Origin: an uncultured Rikenella sp.
Lineage (GTDB): Bacteria; Bacteroidota; Bacteroidia; Bacteroidales; Rikenellaceae
Assembly (NCBI GenBank): GCA_910577885.1
Contig: CAJTNK010000039.1
Coordinates: 11,016 to 17,259, forward strand
DNA length: 6,244 nt
Direction: 5' to 3'
The notes under the pieces are model-generated. The model did not search any database, was not told the DNA's origin, and was given only the letters and a program-made list of their open reading frames with translations. Both the position numbers and the translations under genes were made by a program. Of this stretch, positions 1-6,121 are shown in pieces (positions within the stretch are counted from its first letter, which is position 1; the number at the start of each line of letters is the position of its first letter).

Positions 1-67
1 CGCCCCACCCACAACCTGAGGACTGCGGAGCCTAAGGCGTAGCGTATGCTAGCTGAAAGTCTTTTGG

Positions 68-161
68 GTACCTTTTACCTTCGGTTTCCTCGTGCTACCT
101 CGGCAAAACCCGCAAGCGGTCTCTGCGCTCGGTACGCTACTCGGTTCTTCAGAAAAGGTAC
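68..161. repeat. 9-bp perfect inverted repeat with 76-nt spacer
   Basis: GTACCTTTT at 68-76 is the exact reverse complement of AAAAGGTAC at 153-161. The enclosed 76 nt contain smaller hairpins, so an RNA from either strand could fold into a closed multi-branched structure. The repeat is read directly from the sequence; any function is unknown. Confidence 0.5.
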
Positions 162-169
162 GGTTCCCG

Positions 170-187
170 CCCGTAGCCAAAAACGGG
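170..187 (-). terminator. Weak candidate terminator of the peptidase gene
   Basis: CCCGT at 170-174 pairs with ACGGG at 183-187 around an 8-nt loop. It lies about 20 nt past the peptidase stop on the minus strand. The stem is short and no clear T tract follows directly on that strand, although a short CCTTTTCT run lies about 20 nt further on. It is the best hairpin close to the stop but a poor match to an intrinsic terminator. Confidence 0.2.
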
Positions 188-207
188 TTACAGAACAGTA
201 GAACGAT

Positions 208-1434
208 TTAAAGATTAGAGAATTTGTTAGCGATGGAGGCCGGAACCGCAGCACGGTTGACCATGATGTTCATGGTTTTGTAGCGTACGTAGGGTTCCGA
301 GACGTAGAAGAAGCCTTTGTAACGGCCGCGTTCGCCCCAGGAGTTTTTGACCTTGTAGAATTTGTTGCCCCATTGGTCTCGGGCCACGCCCACGAGCACC
401 ATACCGTGGTCGTCGGTGGTTTCGTAGTTGTCGAAAGCCTCTTGGCGCATGGCTTGCGTGATGTTTTTTTCGGGCATGGGACCCGTGATGCGGCGCGACA
501 TGCGGGCCAGTTGTTCTTTGGTGAGTCCGGTCCAGTGGGCCATGTCCGAGCCGGCCACCTCTTCGGGCGTTTCGACCGGGATGATGGCAAAGCCTTCGTT
601 GAAACGGAATCCCTTTTCGCTCACGTCCGCCGACCAGTTCACGGCATAACCCTGTGCGAGGGCCGTGTCGATGATTTGGATCAGTTCGTCGACCGGTACG
701 TTGGCTGCCGGTTCCCACGCCCAGTTGTCCGGGATTTCGACCGCGAAACGGGTGTAGAACGGGTGGTGGGTGAACGAGGTGAACGATACGAAGTCGTCGG
801 CCCGCAAGCCCATCGCTTCGGCGAACGAGGCCGGGGTATACTCCTTGCCTTTATAAGTGAACGTTTCGGGGCATTTGCCCAGGTAAGCGTCCAAAATGCC
901 GTTCAGTCCGTCCTGCCAGACGGGCGACAAAGTCCGGTTCGGCGCCTTGACCACGGCGGACATGTATCCGGCCAGCACGGCATCCAATTCGCCGTGCCGG
1001 TGGATGCTGTCGCGGCTGTAGCGCAGACCGGCGTACGCCTCCTGCGGCACCAGCCCGTGACGGCGCAGGATCGTCATCACGTCGTGTGTGTTGGCCCCGG
1101 CCGAAAAGGACGAGGTGCCGTGGGTCCGGGCGTATTTGATCGCCTTATCCAGGTAGGTGTGCCGCACGATCCACATCTCCGAGAGGTTCAGGGTGTCTTT
1201 GCCCTGCCTCAGGGCCTCGCTCTCCAGCAGCCCGGTCCCGGCGAAGCTCCAACAGGTTCCCGAACTGCTCTGGTTGTCGATCGGCGTCACCGGCACGAGC
1301 TGCAGGTCGGTGAATACATACGCCGTGTCGATTTTCTGCGATTTCTGTTTCTTGGCTTTCGGCGCTTCGGCGGCCGAAACGGCGGCGGTGCCGGCCACGA
1401 GCGTCAGCGCTGCGGTCAGGAAAAGGTGTTTCAT
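208..1434 (-). CDS. pepC: Exported C1-family cysteine peptidase (aminopeptidase C / bleomycin hydrolase type)
   Basis: This is a papain-fold thiol peptidase of the C1B type, a family that trims peptides from the N-terminus. Numbered from the upstream ATG at 1449, the oxyanion glutamine is Q60, the catalytic cysteine C66 (in SSSGTCWSFAG), the histidine H348 (DDHGMVLVG) and the asparagine N369 (VKNSWGERG). The whole triad is present and the gene looks intact. It begins with a basic tip, a hydrophobic stretch (LFLTAALTLVAG) and an alanine-rich cleavage region near AVSA, followed by a lysine-rich linker. This indicates Sec export, probably to the periplasm, whereas the well-studied C1B enzymes are cytosolic. 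I prefer the ATG at 1434 because it gives a compact signal peptide preceded by an A-rich stretch. The ATG at 1449 adds five residues and cannot be excluded. The gene starts 9-24 bp after the gmd stop, so it is probably co-transcribed with gmd. Confidence 0.9.
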   Translation of the reverse strand: MKHLFLTAALTLVAGTAAVSAAEAPKAKKQKSQKIDTAYVFTDLQLVPVTPIDNQSSSGTCWSFAGTGLLESEALRQGKDTLNLSEMWIVRHTYLDKAIKYARTHGTSSFSAGANTHDVMTILRRHGLVPQEAYAGLRYSRDSIHRHGELDAVLAGYMSAVVKAPNRTLSPVWQDGLNGILDAYLGKCPETFTYKGKEYTPASFAEAMGLRADDFVSFTSFTHHPFYTRFAVEIPDNWAWEPAANVPVDELIQIIDTALAQGYAVNWSADVSEKGFRFNEGFAIIPVETPEEVAGSDMAHWTGLTKEQLARMSRRITGPMPEKNITQAMRQEAFDNYETTDDHGMVLVGVARDQWGNKFYKVKNSWGERGRYKGFFYVSEPYVRYKTMNIMVNRAAVPASIANKFSNL

Positions 1435-1458
1435 GGTGTTTTTTATCATAGAATTTGG

Positions 1459-2610
1459 TTATTCGAAGTAGCTGTTCACGGTGAATCCCCCGGCCTGGAG
1501 ATAGGCGTCGCGTTTGAAGAGTTTCACGTCGCTGCGCACCATCTCGGCCACCAAGGCCGGCAGGTCGTAGCGCGGTTTCCACCCCAGGACGGTCCGTGCC
1601 TTCGTGGCGTCGCCGATCAGGGCTTCGACCTCCGTCGGCCGGAAGTAGCGCGGGTCGACGCTCGCCACCCGGCTCCCGATCCGTTTTTCGATGGCGGGCA
1701 GGTACGCCTCGCCCACCGCCGCTGCGAACCGAGCCGGGTCCACCGCCGCGATGAAGCCCTCTTCCTGCAGCCCCTCGCCCCGGAAATCGACCCAGATCCC
1801 CAGTTCCGCAAACGTCATCCGCAGAAAATCCCGGATCGAGGTGGTCACCCCCGTGGCAATGACATAGTCGTCGGCCGTCGGTTGTTGCAGGATCAGCCAC
1901 ATCGCCTCCACGTAGTCCTTCGCATGCCCCCAGTCGCGCGTGGCGCTCATATTCCCCAGATAGGTCTGCTCCTGCATCCCGAGCGCGATCCGGGCCGCCG
2001 CCCGCGTGATCTTCCGGGTCACGAAGGTCTCGCCCCGCACCGGACTCTCGTGGTTGAACAGAATCCCGTTGCTGGCGTGCATCCCGTACGCCTCCCGGTA
2101 GTTGACCGTGATCCAGTAGGCGTACAACTTGGCGCAGGCATACGGCGACCGCGGATAGAACGGTGTCCGTTCGCTCTGCGGCACCTCCTGCACCAACCCG
2201 TAGAGCTCCGAGGTCGATGCCTGGTAGATCCGGGTCCGGTCGGCGAGCCCCAGCATCCGAACCGCCTCCAACAGCCGCAAGGTCCCGATGCCATCCGCAT
2301 TGGCCGTATACTCCGGTGTATCGAAGCTGACTTTCACGTGGCTCATCGCCGCGAGGTTATAAATCTCGTCGGGCTGCACCTCCTGCACGATCCGGGTCAG
2401 GTTCAGCGAGTCGGTCATGTCGCCGTAGTGCAGCACGAACCGTTGTCCGTCCACATGCGGGTCTTCGTACAGGTGGTCGATCCGCTCGGTGTTGAACGAC
2501 GAGGCGCGGCGCTTGATGCCGTGCACGGTGTATCCTTTCTTGAGCAGAAACTCCGCCAGGTAGGCGCCGTCCTGTCCGGTGATTCCGGTGATTAAGGCTC
2601 TTTTCGACAT
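1459..2610 (-). CDS. gmd: GDP-mannose 4,6-dehydratase
   Basis: This cytoplasmic, NADP-dependent enzyme of the extended short-chain dehydrogenase family converts GDP-mannose to GDP-4-keto-6-deoxymannose, the precursor of GDP-fucose, GDP-rhamnose and GDP-perosamine. The 383-residue product has the N-terminal Rossmann motif GITGQDG (G9, G12, G15). Its catalytic residues are T133 and E135 (in ASTSELYG) and the Y157xxxK161 pair (SPYACAK), each one position past the E. coli Gmd numbering. The GDP-sugar-binding segment NHESPVRGETFVTRKI and the C-terminal block DPRYFRPTEVEALIGD are also typical of the family. Length is normal and nothing is missing. The usual partner gene fcl (GDP-fucose synthase) is not in this window. 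The gene has its own candidate -7 box in the gap after holB and runs almost directly into the peptidase gene. Confidence 0.97.
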   Translation of the reverse strand: MSKRALITGITGQDGAYLAEFLLKKGYTVHGIKRRASSFNTERIDHLYEDPHVDGQRFVLHYGDMTDSLNLTRIVQEVQPDEIYNLAAMSHVKVSFDTPEYTANADGIGTLRLLEAVRMLGLADRTRIYQASTSELYGLVQEVPQSERTPFYPRSPYACAKLYAYWITVNYREAYGMHASNGILFNHESPVRGETFVTRKITRAAARIALGMQEQTYLGNMSATRDWGHAKDYVEAMWLILQQPTADDYVIATGVTTSIRDFLRMTFAELGIWVDFRGEGLQEEGFIAAVDPARFAAAVGEAYLPAIEKRIGSRVASVDPRYFRPTEVEALIGDATKARTVLGWKPRYDLPALVAEMVRSDVKLFKRDAYLQAGGFTVNSYFE

Positions 2611-2633
2611 AGTGGTTCTCTCGGTAGTATGGG

Positions 2634-2641
2634 CAAAGATA
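2634..2641 (-). promoter_or_regulatory. Candidate gmd promoter, -7 box TATCTTTG
   Basis: On the minus strand this reads TATCTTTG, a full match to the Bacteroidota -7 consensus TAnnTTTG. It lies 23 nt before the gmd ATG, in the 48-bp gap after holB, which would give a very short leader of roughly 16 nt. I see no clear TTG-type -33 element upstream. A purine run GAGAGA lies a few bases before the ATG. The box suggests that gmd and the peptidase gene can be transcribed independently of holB. Confidence 0.55.
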
Positions 2642-2658
2642 GGCGAATTAATCGGGAA

Positions 2659-3837
2659 TCACCCTCCCTTTTTGAGTGCCGTCCGCGCCGTTCCGATGAT
2701 TTTGCAGATGCTCATCGCAAAGTGGGTGAACAGGATCTTCGGATTGCCGTTTTGTCGGATGTGGGCCAACAGCCGTTCGAACTCCGCCACGAAAGCTTCG
2801 ACGGTGAGGTGCGACACGTAGGGCGCGAAGTTCCGGCAGAACTGCTCGCGGGCCGGATCCGCGTAGGCGATCTCCGTCAGTCCGATCCCCGTGAGGTAGC
2901 ACTCGCGGATAATTCCCAAGGCCGCCGAACAAAACTGTTTCTGGGCCTCGCGTCCCAGCGGAGCCATCTCCTCGGCCCACTCGAAGAGCCCCAGGTACTT
3001 CTGTTGGTAGCAGAGCCGCATGAGCCGGATGAACCGATCCTGATGTTCCGCCTCGGCCGAGCTGCCGCCCGCGGCCAGCCTCACGGCCCGCCCCCAACTC
3101 CCCTGCGCCCGGCGGGCGATCCGTGCCGCTTCGTCGGCCGGGATGCCCTGCCGGGCTGTCAGCTCCCGCGCGATCTCCTCGTCCGACACGCCGGGCAGAG
3201 CCACGATCTGTGTCCGCGACCGGATCGTGGCGATGATCCGCTCCGGCTCCACGCTCACGAACAAAAACAGGGTCTGCGCCGGCGGCTCCTCGACCAGCTT
3301 CAGCAGCGTATTGGCCGCCGCCTCGTGCAGCCGCTCCGGCAGCCACACGACCACCGTTTTATACCCCCCCTCGAACGACTTGAAACCCATCTTCCGTACC
3401 AGCTCGTTGGCGTCCGTCTTGTTGATGATCCCCTGCTGGTTCTCGATTCCCAGTTCGACGTACCACTCCTGTTCGGTGAGATACCCCCCCCGCTGCGGCA
3501 CCGCCCGGCGCCACACGTGGACGAACTGTTCGCTCCGGGGCTTTTCGTCGGCCCGGCCCGTCGCCACCGCCTCTTTCGACACGTTCACCGGGTAGATGTA
3601 GTGGCAGTCCGGATGCTCCATCCGCTGCATCCGGTAGCACTCCGGACACACTCCGCACGAGTCCTCTTCGGTCCGGTTGCGGCAGTTCACGTACTGCGCA
3701 TAGGCCAAAGCCAGCGGCAAAGCGCCCGCCCCTTCGCCTCCGGTGAAGAGCAGCGCATGGCTGATCCGCCCCTGCCGAACGGTCTCCCGCAGGCGGCGTT
3801 TGATGTCCTCGTGTCCGATAATCTCTTTGAACTGCAT
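2659..3837 (-). CDS. holB: DNA polymerase III subunit delta' (clamp loader)
   Basis: Delta' is the rigid stator subunit of the clamp loader, which opens the beta sliding clamp and places it on primed DNA. The 392-residue protein starts with a RuvB/RarA-like AAA+ segment (IIGHEDIKRRL). The phosphate-loop position is degenerate: GGEGAGAL at 33-40 lacks the Lys-Thr/Ser pair needed to bind ATP, as expected for delta'. A zinc-binding insert has C52, C61, C64 and C67. Further on are the Walker-B-like strand and helix VVVWLPERL, the conserved NTLLKLVEEPP block (176-186), and SRT at 207-209, corresponding to the SRC motif that carries the arginine finger. The C-terminal collar domain is present. The protein is longer than E. 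coli delta', with an insert between the zinc module and the Walker-B region. It is the first gene of the leftward cluster, divergent from asnS. Confidence 0.93.
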   Translation of the reverse strand: MQFKEIIGHEDIKRRLRETVRQGRISHALLFTGGEGAGALPLALAYAQYVNCRNRTEEDSCGVCPECYRMQRMEHPDCHYIYPVNVSKEAVATGRADEKPRSEQFVHVWRRAVPQRGGYLTEQEWYVELGIENQQGIINKTDANELVRKMGFKSFEGGYKTVVVWLPERLHEAAANTLLKLVEEPPAQTLFLFVSVEPERIIATIRSRTQIVALPGVSDEEIARELTARQGIPADEAARIARRAQGSWGRAVRLAAGGSSAEAEHQDRFIRLMRLCYQQKYLGLFEWAEEMAPLGREAQKQFCSAALGIIRECYLTGIGLTEIAYADPAREQFCRNFAPYVSHLTVEAFVAEFERLLAHIRQNGNPKILFTHFAMSICKIIGTARTALKKGG

Positions 3838-3851
3838 GACGGCTTCCCCCG

Positions 3852-3874
3852 CGCCGCGAAAAACAGCCGCGGCG
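3852..3874 (-). other. GC-rich hairpin in the holB leader
   Basis: CGCCGCG at 3852-3858 pairs perfectly with CGCGGCG at 3868-3874 around a 9-nt loop that reads GCTGTTTTT on the minus strand. It sits 15 nt upstream of the holB ATG, between the candidate -7 box and the start, so it would form in the leader of the holB mRNA. It could reduce ribosome access. No known riboswitch is recognised. Confidence 0.4.
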
Positions 3875-3879
3875 ACTGA

Positions 3880-3887
3880 CGAAGATA
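3880..3887 (-). promoter_or_regulatory. Candidate holB promoter, -7 box TATCTTCG
   Basis: On the minus strand this reads TATCTTCG, seven of eight positions of TAnnTTTG. It lies 42 nt before the holB ATG. A -33 element is not evident. It is a near mirror image of the plus-strand box at 3901-3908, as expected for back-to-back promoters of divergent genes. Confidence 0.45.
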
Positions 3888-3900
3888 CGGAAATTTTGCA

Positions 3901-3908
3901 TACCTTCG
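3901..3908 (+). promoter_or_regulatory. Candidate asnS promoter, -7 box TACCTTCG
   Basis: TACCTTCG matches TAnnTTTG at seven of eight positions and lies 34 nt before the asnS ATG, implying a leader of roughly 25-30 nt. No clear -33 element is seen. The A/T-rich stretch AAATTTT just upstream separates it from the opposing holB box. Confidence 0.45.
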
Positions 3909-3942
3909 CTCTCTACACATACACAATATTCAGAACTGTCAT

Positions 3943-5310
3943 ATGAGAATAGCAGAGTTGCTCGCCGCCGGCGAGCGGGACGTCGAAGTCGTGGCCAAGG
4001 GGTGGGTGCGGACCAAACGCGGAAACAAGAACGTGGCGTTTATCGCCCTGAACGACGGTTCGACGATCCATAATATCCAGGTGGTGGCCGAGACGGCGGC
4101 TTTCGACGAAGCGCTGCTGAAGAACATCACCACGGGGGCTTGTCTGAAGGTGACGGGGCGGCTGGTCGACTCGCCGGCTTCGGGGCAGCCGGTCGAAATC
4201 CAGGCTTCGGCGATCGAAATTTACGGCACGGCCGATCCGGAGAGCTATCCCCTCCAAAAGAAGGGGCATACGCTCGAATTCCTGCGCGAAATCGCACACC
4301 TGCGGCCGCGGACCAATACTTTCGGGGCGGTGTTCCGGATCCGGCACGCGATGGCTTATGCGATTCACAAGTATTTCAACGACCGGGGCTTCTACTACTG
4401 GAACTCGCCGCTCATCACCGCCTCGGATGCCGAGGGGGCGGGGGCGATGTTCCGTGTGACGACGCTCGAACCGGGCCAGCGGGACTTCAGCGAGGACTTT
4501 TTCGGGCGGCCGACCAACTTGACGGTATCCGGGCAGCTCGAAGGCGAGCTCGCGGCGATGGCGCTGGGACAGATCTACACGTTCGGGCCGACTTTCCGGG
4601 CCGAAAACTCCAACACGCCGAGGCACTTGGCTGAATTCTGGATGGTGGAGCCGGAGATGGCCTTCTACGAGATCGAGGACAACATGGACCTGGCCGAGGA
4701 TTTCATCAAATACCTGGTGGGGTATGCGCTGGAGCACTGTGCGGACGACCTGGCGTTCCTCGAGAAGATGTACGATGCGGAGCTCACCGAACGGCTTCGG
4801 TTCGTGACGGCCAACGACTTCGTGCGGCTCACCTATACGGAGGGGGTGGCGATTCTCGAAGAGGCGCGCGACAAGAAGGGGGTGAAATTCGAGTTTCCGG
4901 TCTTCTGGGGGGCGGACTTGGCGGCCGAGCATGAACGGTACCTGGTGGAACAGCACTTCAAGCGGCCGGTCATCATGACGGACTATCCGAAGGAGATCAA
5001 GGCTTTCTACATGAAGCAGAACGACGATGGGCGGACGGTTCGGGGGATGGACGTGCTGTTTCCGAAGATCGGCGAGATCATCGGCGGTTCGGAACGCGAG
5101 GCGGATTACGGCAAACTGGTGGCCCGGATGGAGGAGATGGGGGTGCCGACCGAGTCGATGCAGTGGTACCTCGATACGCGGCGTTTCGGGAGCGCGCCGC
5201 ATAGCGGCTTCGGCTTGGGGTTCGAACGGCTGGTGCTGTTCGTGACGGGGATGACCAACATCCGGGATGTGATCCCGTTCCCGCGGACGCCGAAGAATGC
5301 GGAGTTTTAG
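3943..5310 (+). CDS. asnS: Asparagine--tRNA ligase
   Basis: This cytoplasmic class IIb aminoacyl-tRNA synthetase charges tRNA-Asn with asparagine using ATP. The 455-residue product starts with an OB-fold anticodon-binding domain (about residues 12-100; GWVRTKRGNKNVAFIALNDG is its characteristic strand). The catalytic domain follows, with WNSPLITASDAEGAG (153-167) and VSGQLEGE (195-202). Motif 2 is FRAENSNTPRHLAEFWMVEPE (218-238), where R219 contacts ATP. Motif 3 is GFGLGFERLVLFVTG (422-436) with R429. The C-terminal IRDVIPFPRTP is typical of AsnRS and distinguishes it from the longer bacterial AspRS. Length is slightly below the usual 460-470 and no motif is missing. There is no obvious Shine-Dalgarno sequence before the ATG, which is ordinary for this phylum. 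A strong terminator-like hairpin lies 95 nt after the stop. Confidence 0.97.
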   Translation: MRIAELLAAGERDVEVVAKGWVRTKRGNKNVAFIALNDGSTIHNIQVVAETAAFDEALLKNITTGACLKVTGRLVDSPASGQPVEIQASAIEIYGTADPESYPLQKKGHTLEFLREIAHLRPRTNTFGAVFRIRHAMAYAIHKYFNDRGFYYWNSPLITASDAEGAGAMFRVTTLEPGQRDFSEDFFGRPTNLTVSGQLEGELAAMALGQIYTFGPTFRAENSNTPRHLAEFWMVEPEMAFYEIEDNMDLAEDFIKYLVGYALEHCADDLAFLEKMYDAELTERLRFVTANDFVRLTYTEGVAILEEARDKKGVKFEFPVFWGADLAAEHERYLVEQHFKRPVIMTDYPKEIKAFYMKQNDDGRTVRGMDVLFPKIGEIIGGSEREADYGKLVARMEEMGVPTESMQWYLDTRRFGSAPHSGFGLGFERLVLFVTGMTNIRDVIPFPRTPKNAEF

Positions 5311-5365
5311 TTCTCTCTTCAGGGGGGCGGTCCGCTGGGTGGTCTGCCCGTTCCGGAAGAAGTTG

Positions 5366-5872
5366 ATGACTCTGGGACCGCAGATCGACTTTCTGGAGGC
5401 TAATCGGCTGTTCGGTTCCGAACAGCCGTTTTTGGACGTGCTGGCCGATGGATCTCAGGAGGAGTTGCGCCTTGTGTTGACGGGTTCCCGATGCGGAGCG
5501 GTCGGAGAGAAGGGCTCTTTCGAGCCCGAGGAACCGAACGGTGCGTTGCGGCATATTTTGGCCTCGGTTCGACCGGTGGTGGCGGACGAAGGTCTGCGGT
5601 GCGAGATCGTTTTCGAGCAATATATTCTGTACCAGGTTCGGTGTGAATCTTTTGTGGACGGAGATCCGAAAGAGGTCTCTCAGGGTCGTTGGCTCTTGAT
5701 CTGCGAAGAGTCGACGCTGCTCTCGCACCTGGGAGACTACACGCTGGCGCAACGGTCGGCCGACGGGGCGTATTTTCCGGGCGAGTGGAAACACTATGAA
5801 ATAATCACCCAGTGCCACATCATCGATGTCGTGGCGACCGGCGAGCCGAGGATCCGTTGGTGGAAGGGATGA
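5366..5872 (+). CDS. Hypothetical protein, no recognised family
   Basis: I do not recognise a named family. From the ATG at 5366 the product is 168 residues. It has no signal peptide or membrane segment, so it is probably cytoplasmic and soluble. It is acidic in the first half (FLEANRLFGSEQPFLDVL, EEPNGAL). A hydrophobic and aromatic core follows (IVFEQYILYQVRCESF), then GRWLLICEES, and an aromatic C-terminus (GEWKHYEIITQC and IRWWKG). An in-frame ATG at 5297 would overlap the end of asnS by 14 bp and add 23 residues. I prefer 5366 because GGAAGAAG lies just before it and the added residues look like out-of-frame filler. The gene appears less GC-rich than asnS by eye, which fits an accessory gene. 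The terminator-like hairpin at 5405-5433 falls within codons 14-23, so expression may be limited or attenuated. Confidence 0.65.
   Translation: MTLGPQIDFLEANRLFGSEQPFLDVLADGSQEELRLVLTGSRCGAVGEKGSFEPEEPNGALRHILASVRPVVADEGLRCEIVFEQYILYQVRCESFVDGDPKEVSQGRWLLICEESTLLSHLGDYTLAQRSADGAYFPGEWKHYEIITQCHIIDVVATGEPRIRWWKG
5405..5433 (+). terminator. Strong intrinsic terminator-like hairpin after asnS
   Basis: CGGCTGTTCGG at 5405-5415 and CCGAACAGCCG at 5418-5428 are perfect 11-nt reverse complements separated by TT. They allow at least a 10-bp stem with a tetraloop, directly followed by TTTTT at 5429-5433. This is a textbook Rho-independent terminator on the plus strand, 95 nt past the asnS stop. It lies inside the N-terminal coding part of the following gene, which makes it either an attenuator or an asnS terminator tolerated within coding sequence. 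Confidence 0.7.
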
Positions 5873-5911
5873 TCGAGGAGCCTGCCCGGCCTGAGGCCAG
5901 TTCTCTCTTGT

Positions 5912-5925
5912 TGCCGAGCGGCACC
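5912..5925 (+). repeat. 14-nt direct repeat TGCCGAGCGGCACC, left copy
   Basis: TGCCGAGCGGCACC here recurs exactly at 6223-6236, 311 nt further on. Each copy is itself a small hairpin (TGCC-GAGC-GGCA). The pair brackets the compound hairpins and may mark the limits of a repeat element. Confidence 0.6.
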
Positions 5926-5942
5926 GCCCATCCGCGTTAAGA

Positions 5943-5986
5943 GGGATTTCAGTCGTTGTGCGCGAGCACAATCGAGATGAAATCCC
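5943..5986 (+). repeat. Compound hairpin with GCGA tetraloop
   Basis: The outer stem pairs GGGATTTCA (5943-5951) with TGAAATCCC (5978-5986), nine perfect pairs. The inner stem pairs TTGTGC (5956-5961) with GCACAA (5966-5971), closed by GCGA (5962-5965). GCGA is a GNRA tetraloop only when the plus strand is transcribed, which hints at a plus-strand RNA. Confidence 0.6.
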
Positions 5987-5994
5987 CGCGGGCG

Positions 5995-6011
5995 GCCCCA
6001 CAGGGGCTTTT
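5995..6011 (+). terminator. Candidate terminator hairpin with T4
   Basis: GCCCC (5995-5999) pairs with GGGGC (6003-6007) around ACA and is followed by TTTT (6008-6011). The stem is short but pure G/C. It could end plus-strand transcripts coming from the hypothetical gene about 120 nt upstream, or be one arm of the larger structured element. Confidence 0.4.
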
Positions 6012-6045
6012 GCTGGGTTTGCGTCGCAAAATGCAGCGAGAAACT

Positions 6046-6121
6046 CCGCGCGCCGCGCCTTAAGAGGAAATCACGCCGATAAACGATGAGTTTATCGGGA
6101 ATGATTTCCCCAGGCGCGCGG
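6046..6121. repeat. Three-level nested inverted repeat
   Basis: Three perfect stems are nested. CCGCGCGCC (6046-6054) pairs with GGCGCGCGG (6113-6121), GGAAATCA (6066-6073) with TGATTTCC (6102-6109), and CCGATAAAC (6076-6084) with GTTTATCGG (6090-6098) around GATGA. The total of 26 potential base pairs in 76 nt is far beyond chance. The middle stem and the preceding TTAAGAGG (6060-6067) resemble the hairpin at 5943-5986. Confidence 0.65.

Larger units (their letters stand above)
1..207. other. Intergenic repeat-like region, no gene seen
   Basis: I see no convincing gene in this stretch downstream of the peptidase stop codon. It holds many short inverted repeats: GCCT-A-AGGC at 30-38, TAGC-GTAT-GCTA at 40-51, CCGCAAGCGG at 110-119, and a longer 9-bp pair at 68-76/153-161. 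Related pieces recur in direct orientation (GCTACCTCGG at 94-103, GCTACTCGG at 136-144). One minus-strand frame reads like protein on both sides of a TAA at 75-77 but has no obvious start. This looks like a degenerate intergenic repeat or the 3' untranslated region of the peptidase gene rather than coding DNA. Confidence 0.5.

Noticed and set aside
373..2595. A 740-codon open frame on the plus strand across the peptidase and gmd genes
   Set aside because: It is antisense to two genes with intact catalytic motifs. Its translation is rich in Arg, His, Gly and Pro with no recognisable domain, as is common for antisense frames in GC-rich DNA.
2629..3879. A 416-codon plus-strand frame opposite holB
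   Set aside because: It is antisense to holB, which has full family motifs; the composition is low-complexity Arg/Leu/Pro/His.
3838..3942. Possible replication origin at the strand and G/C-skew switch next to holB
   Set aside because: The skew change follows from divergent transcription with G-rich coding strands. I see no DnaA-box cluster, and the region is only 105 bp.
3913..5202. A 429-codon minus-strand frame opposite asnS
   Set aside because: It is antisense to an unambiguous asparaginyl-tRNA synthetase and overlaps both divergent promoter boxes.
5078..6001. A 307-codon minus-strand frame over the asnS end and the hypothetical gene
   Set aside because: It spans the asnS C-terminus, the terminator hairpin and the structured region. 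The sequence is Arg/Pro/Ser-rich without motifs.
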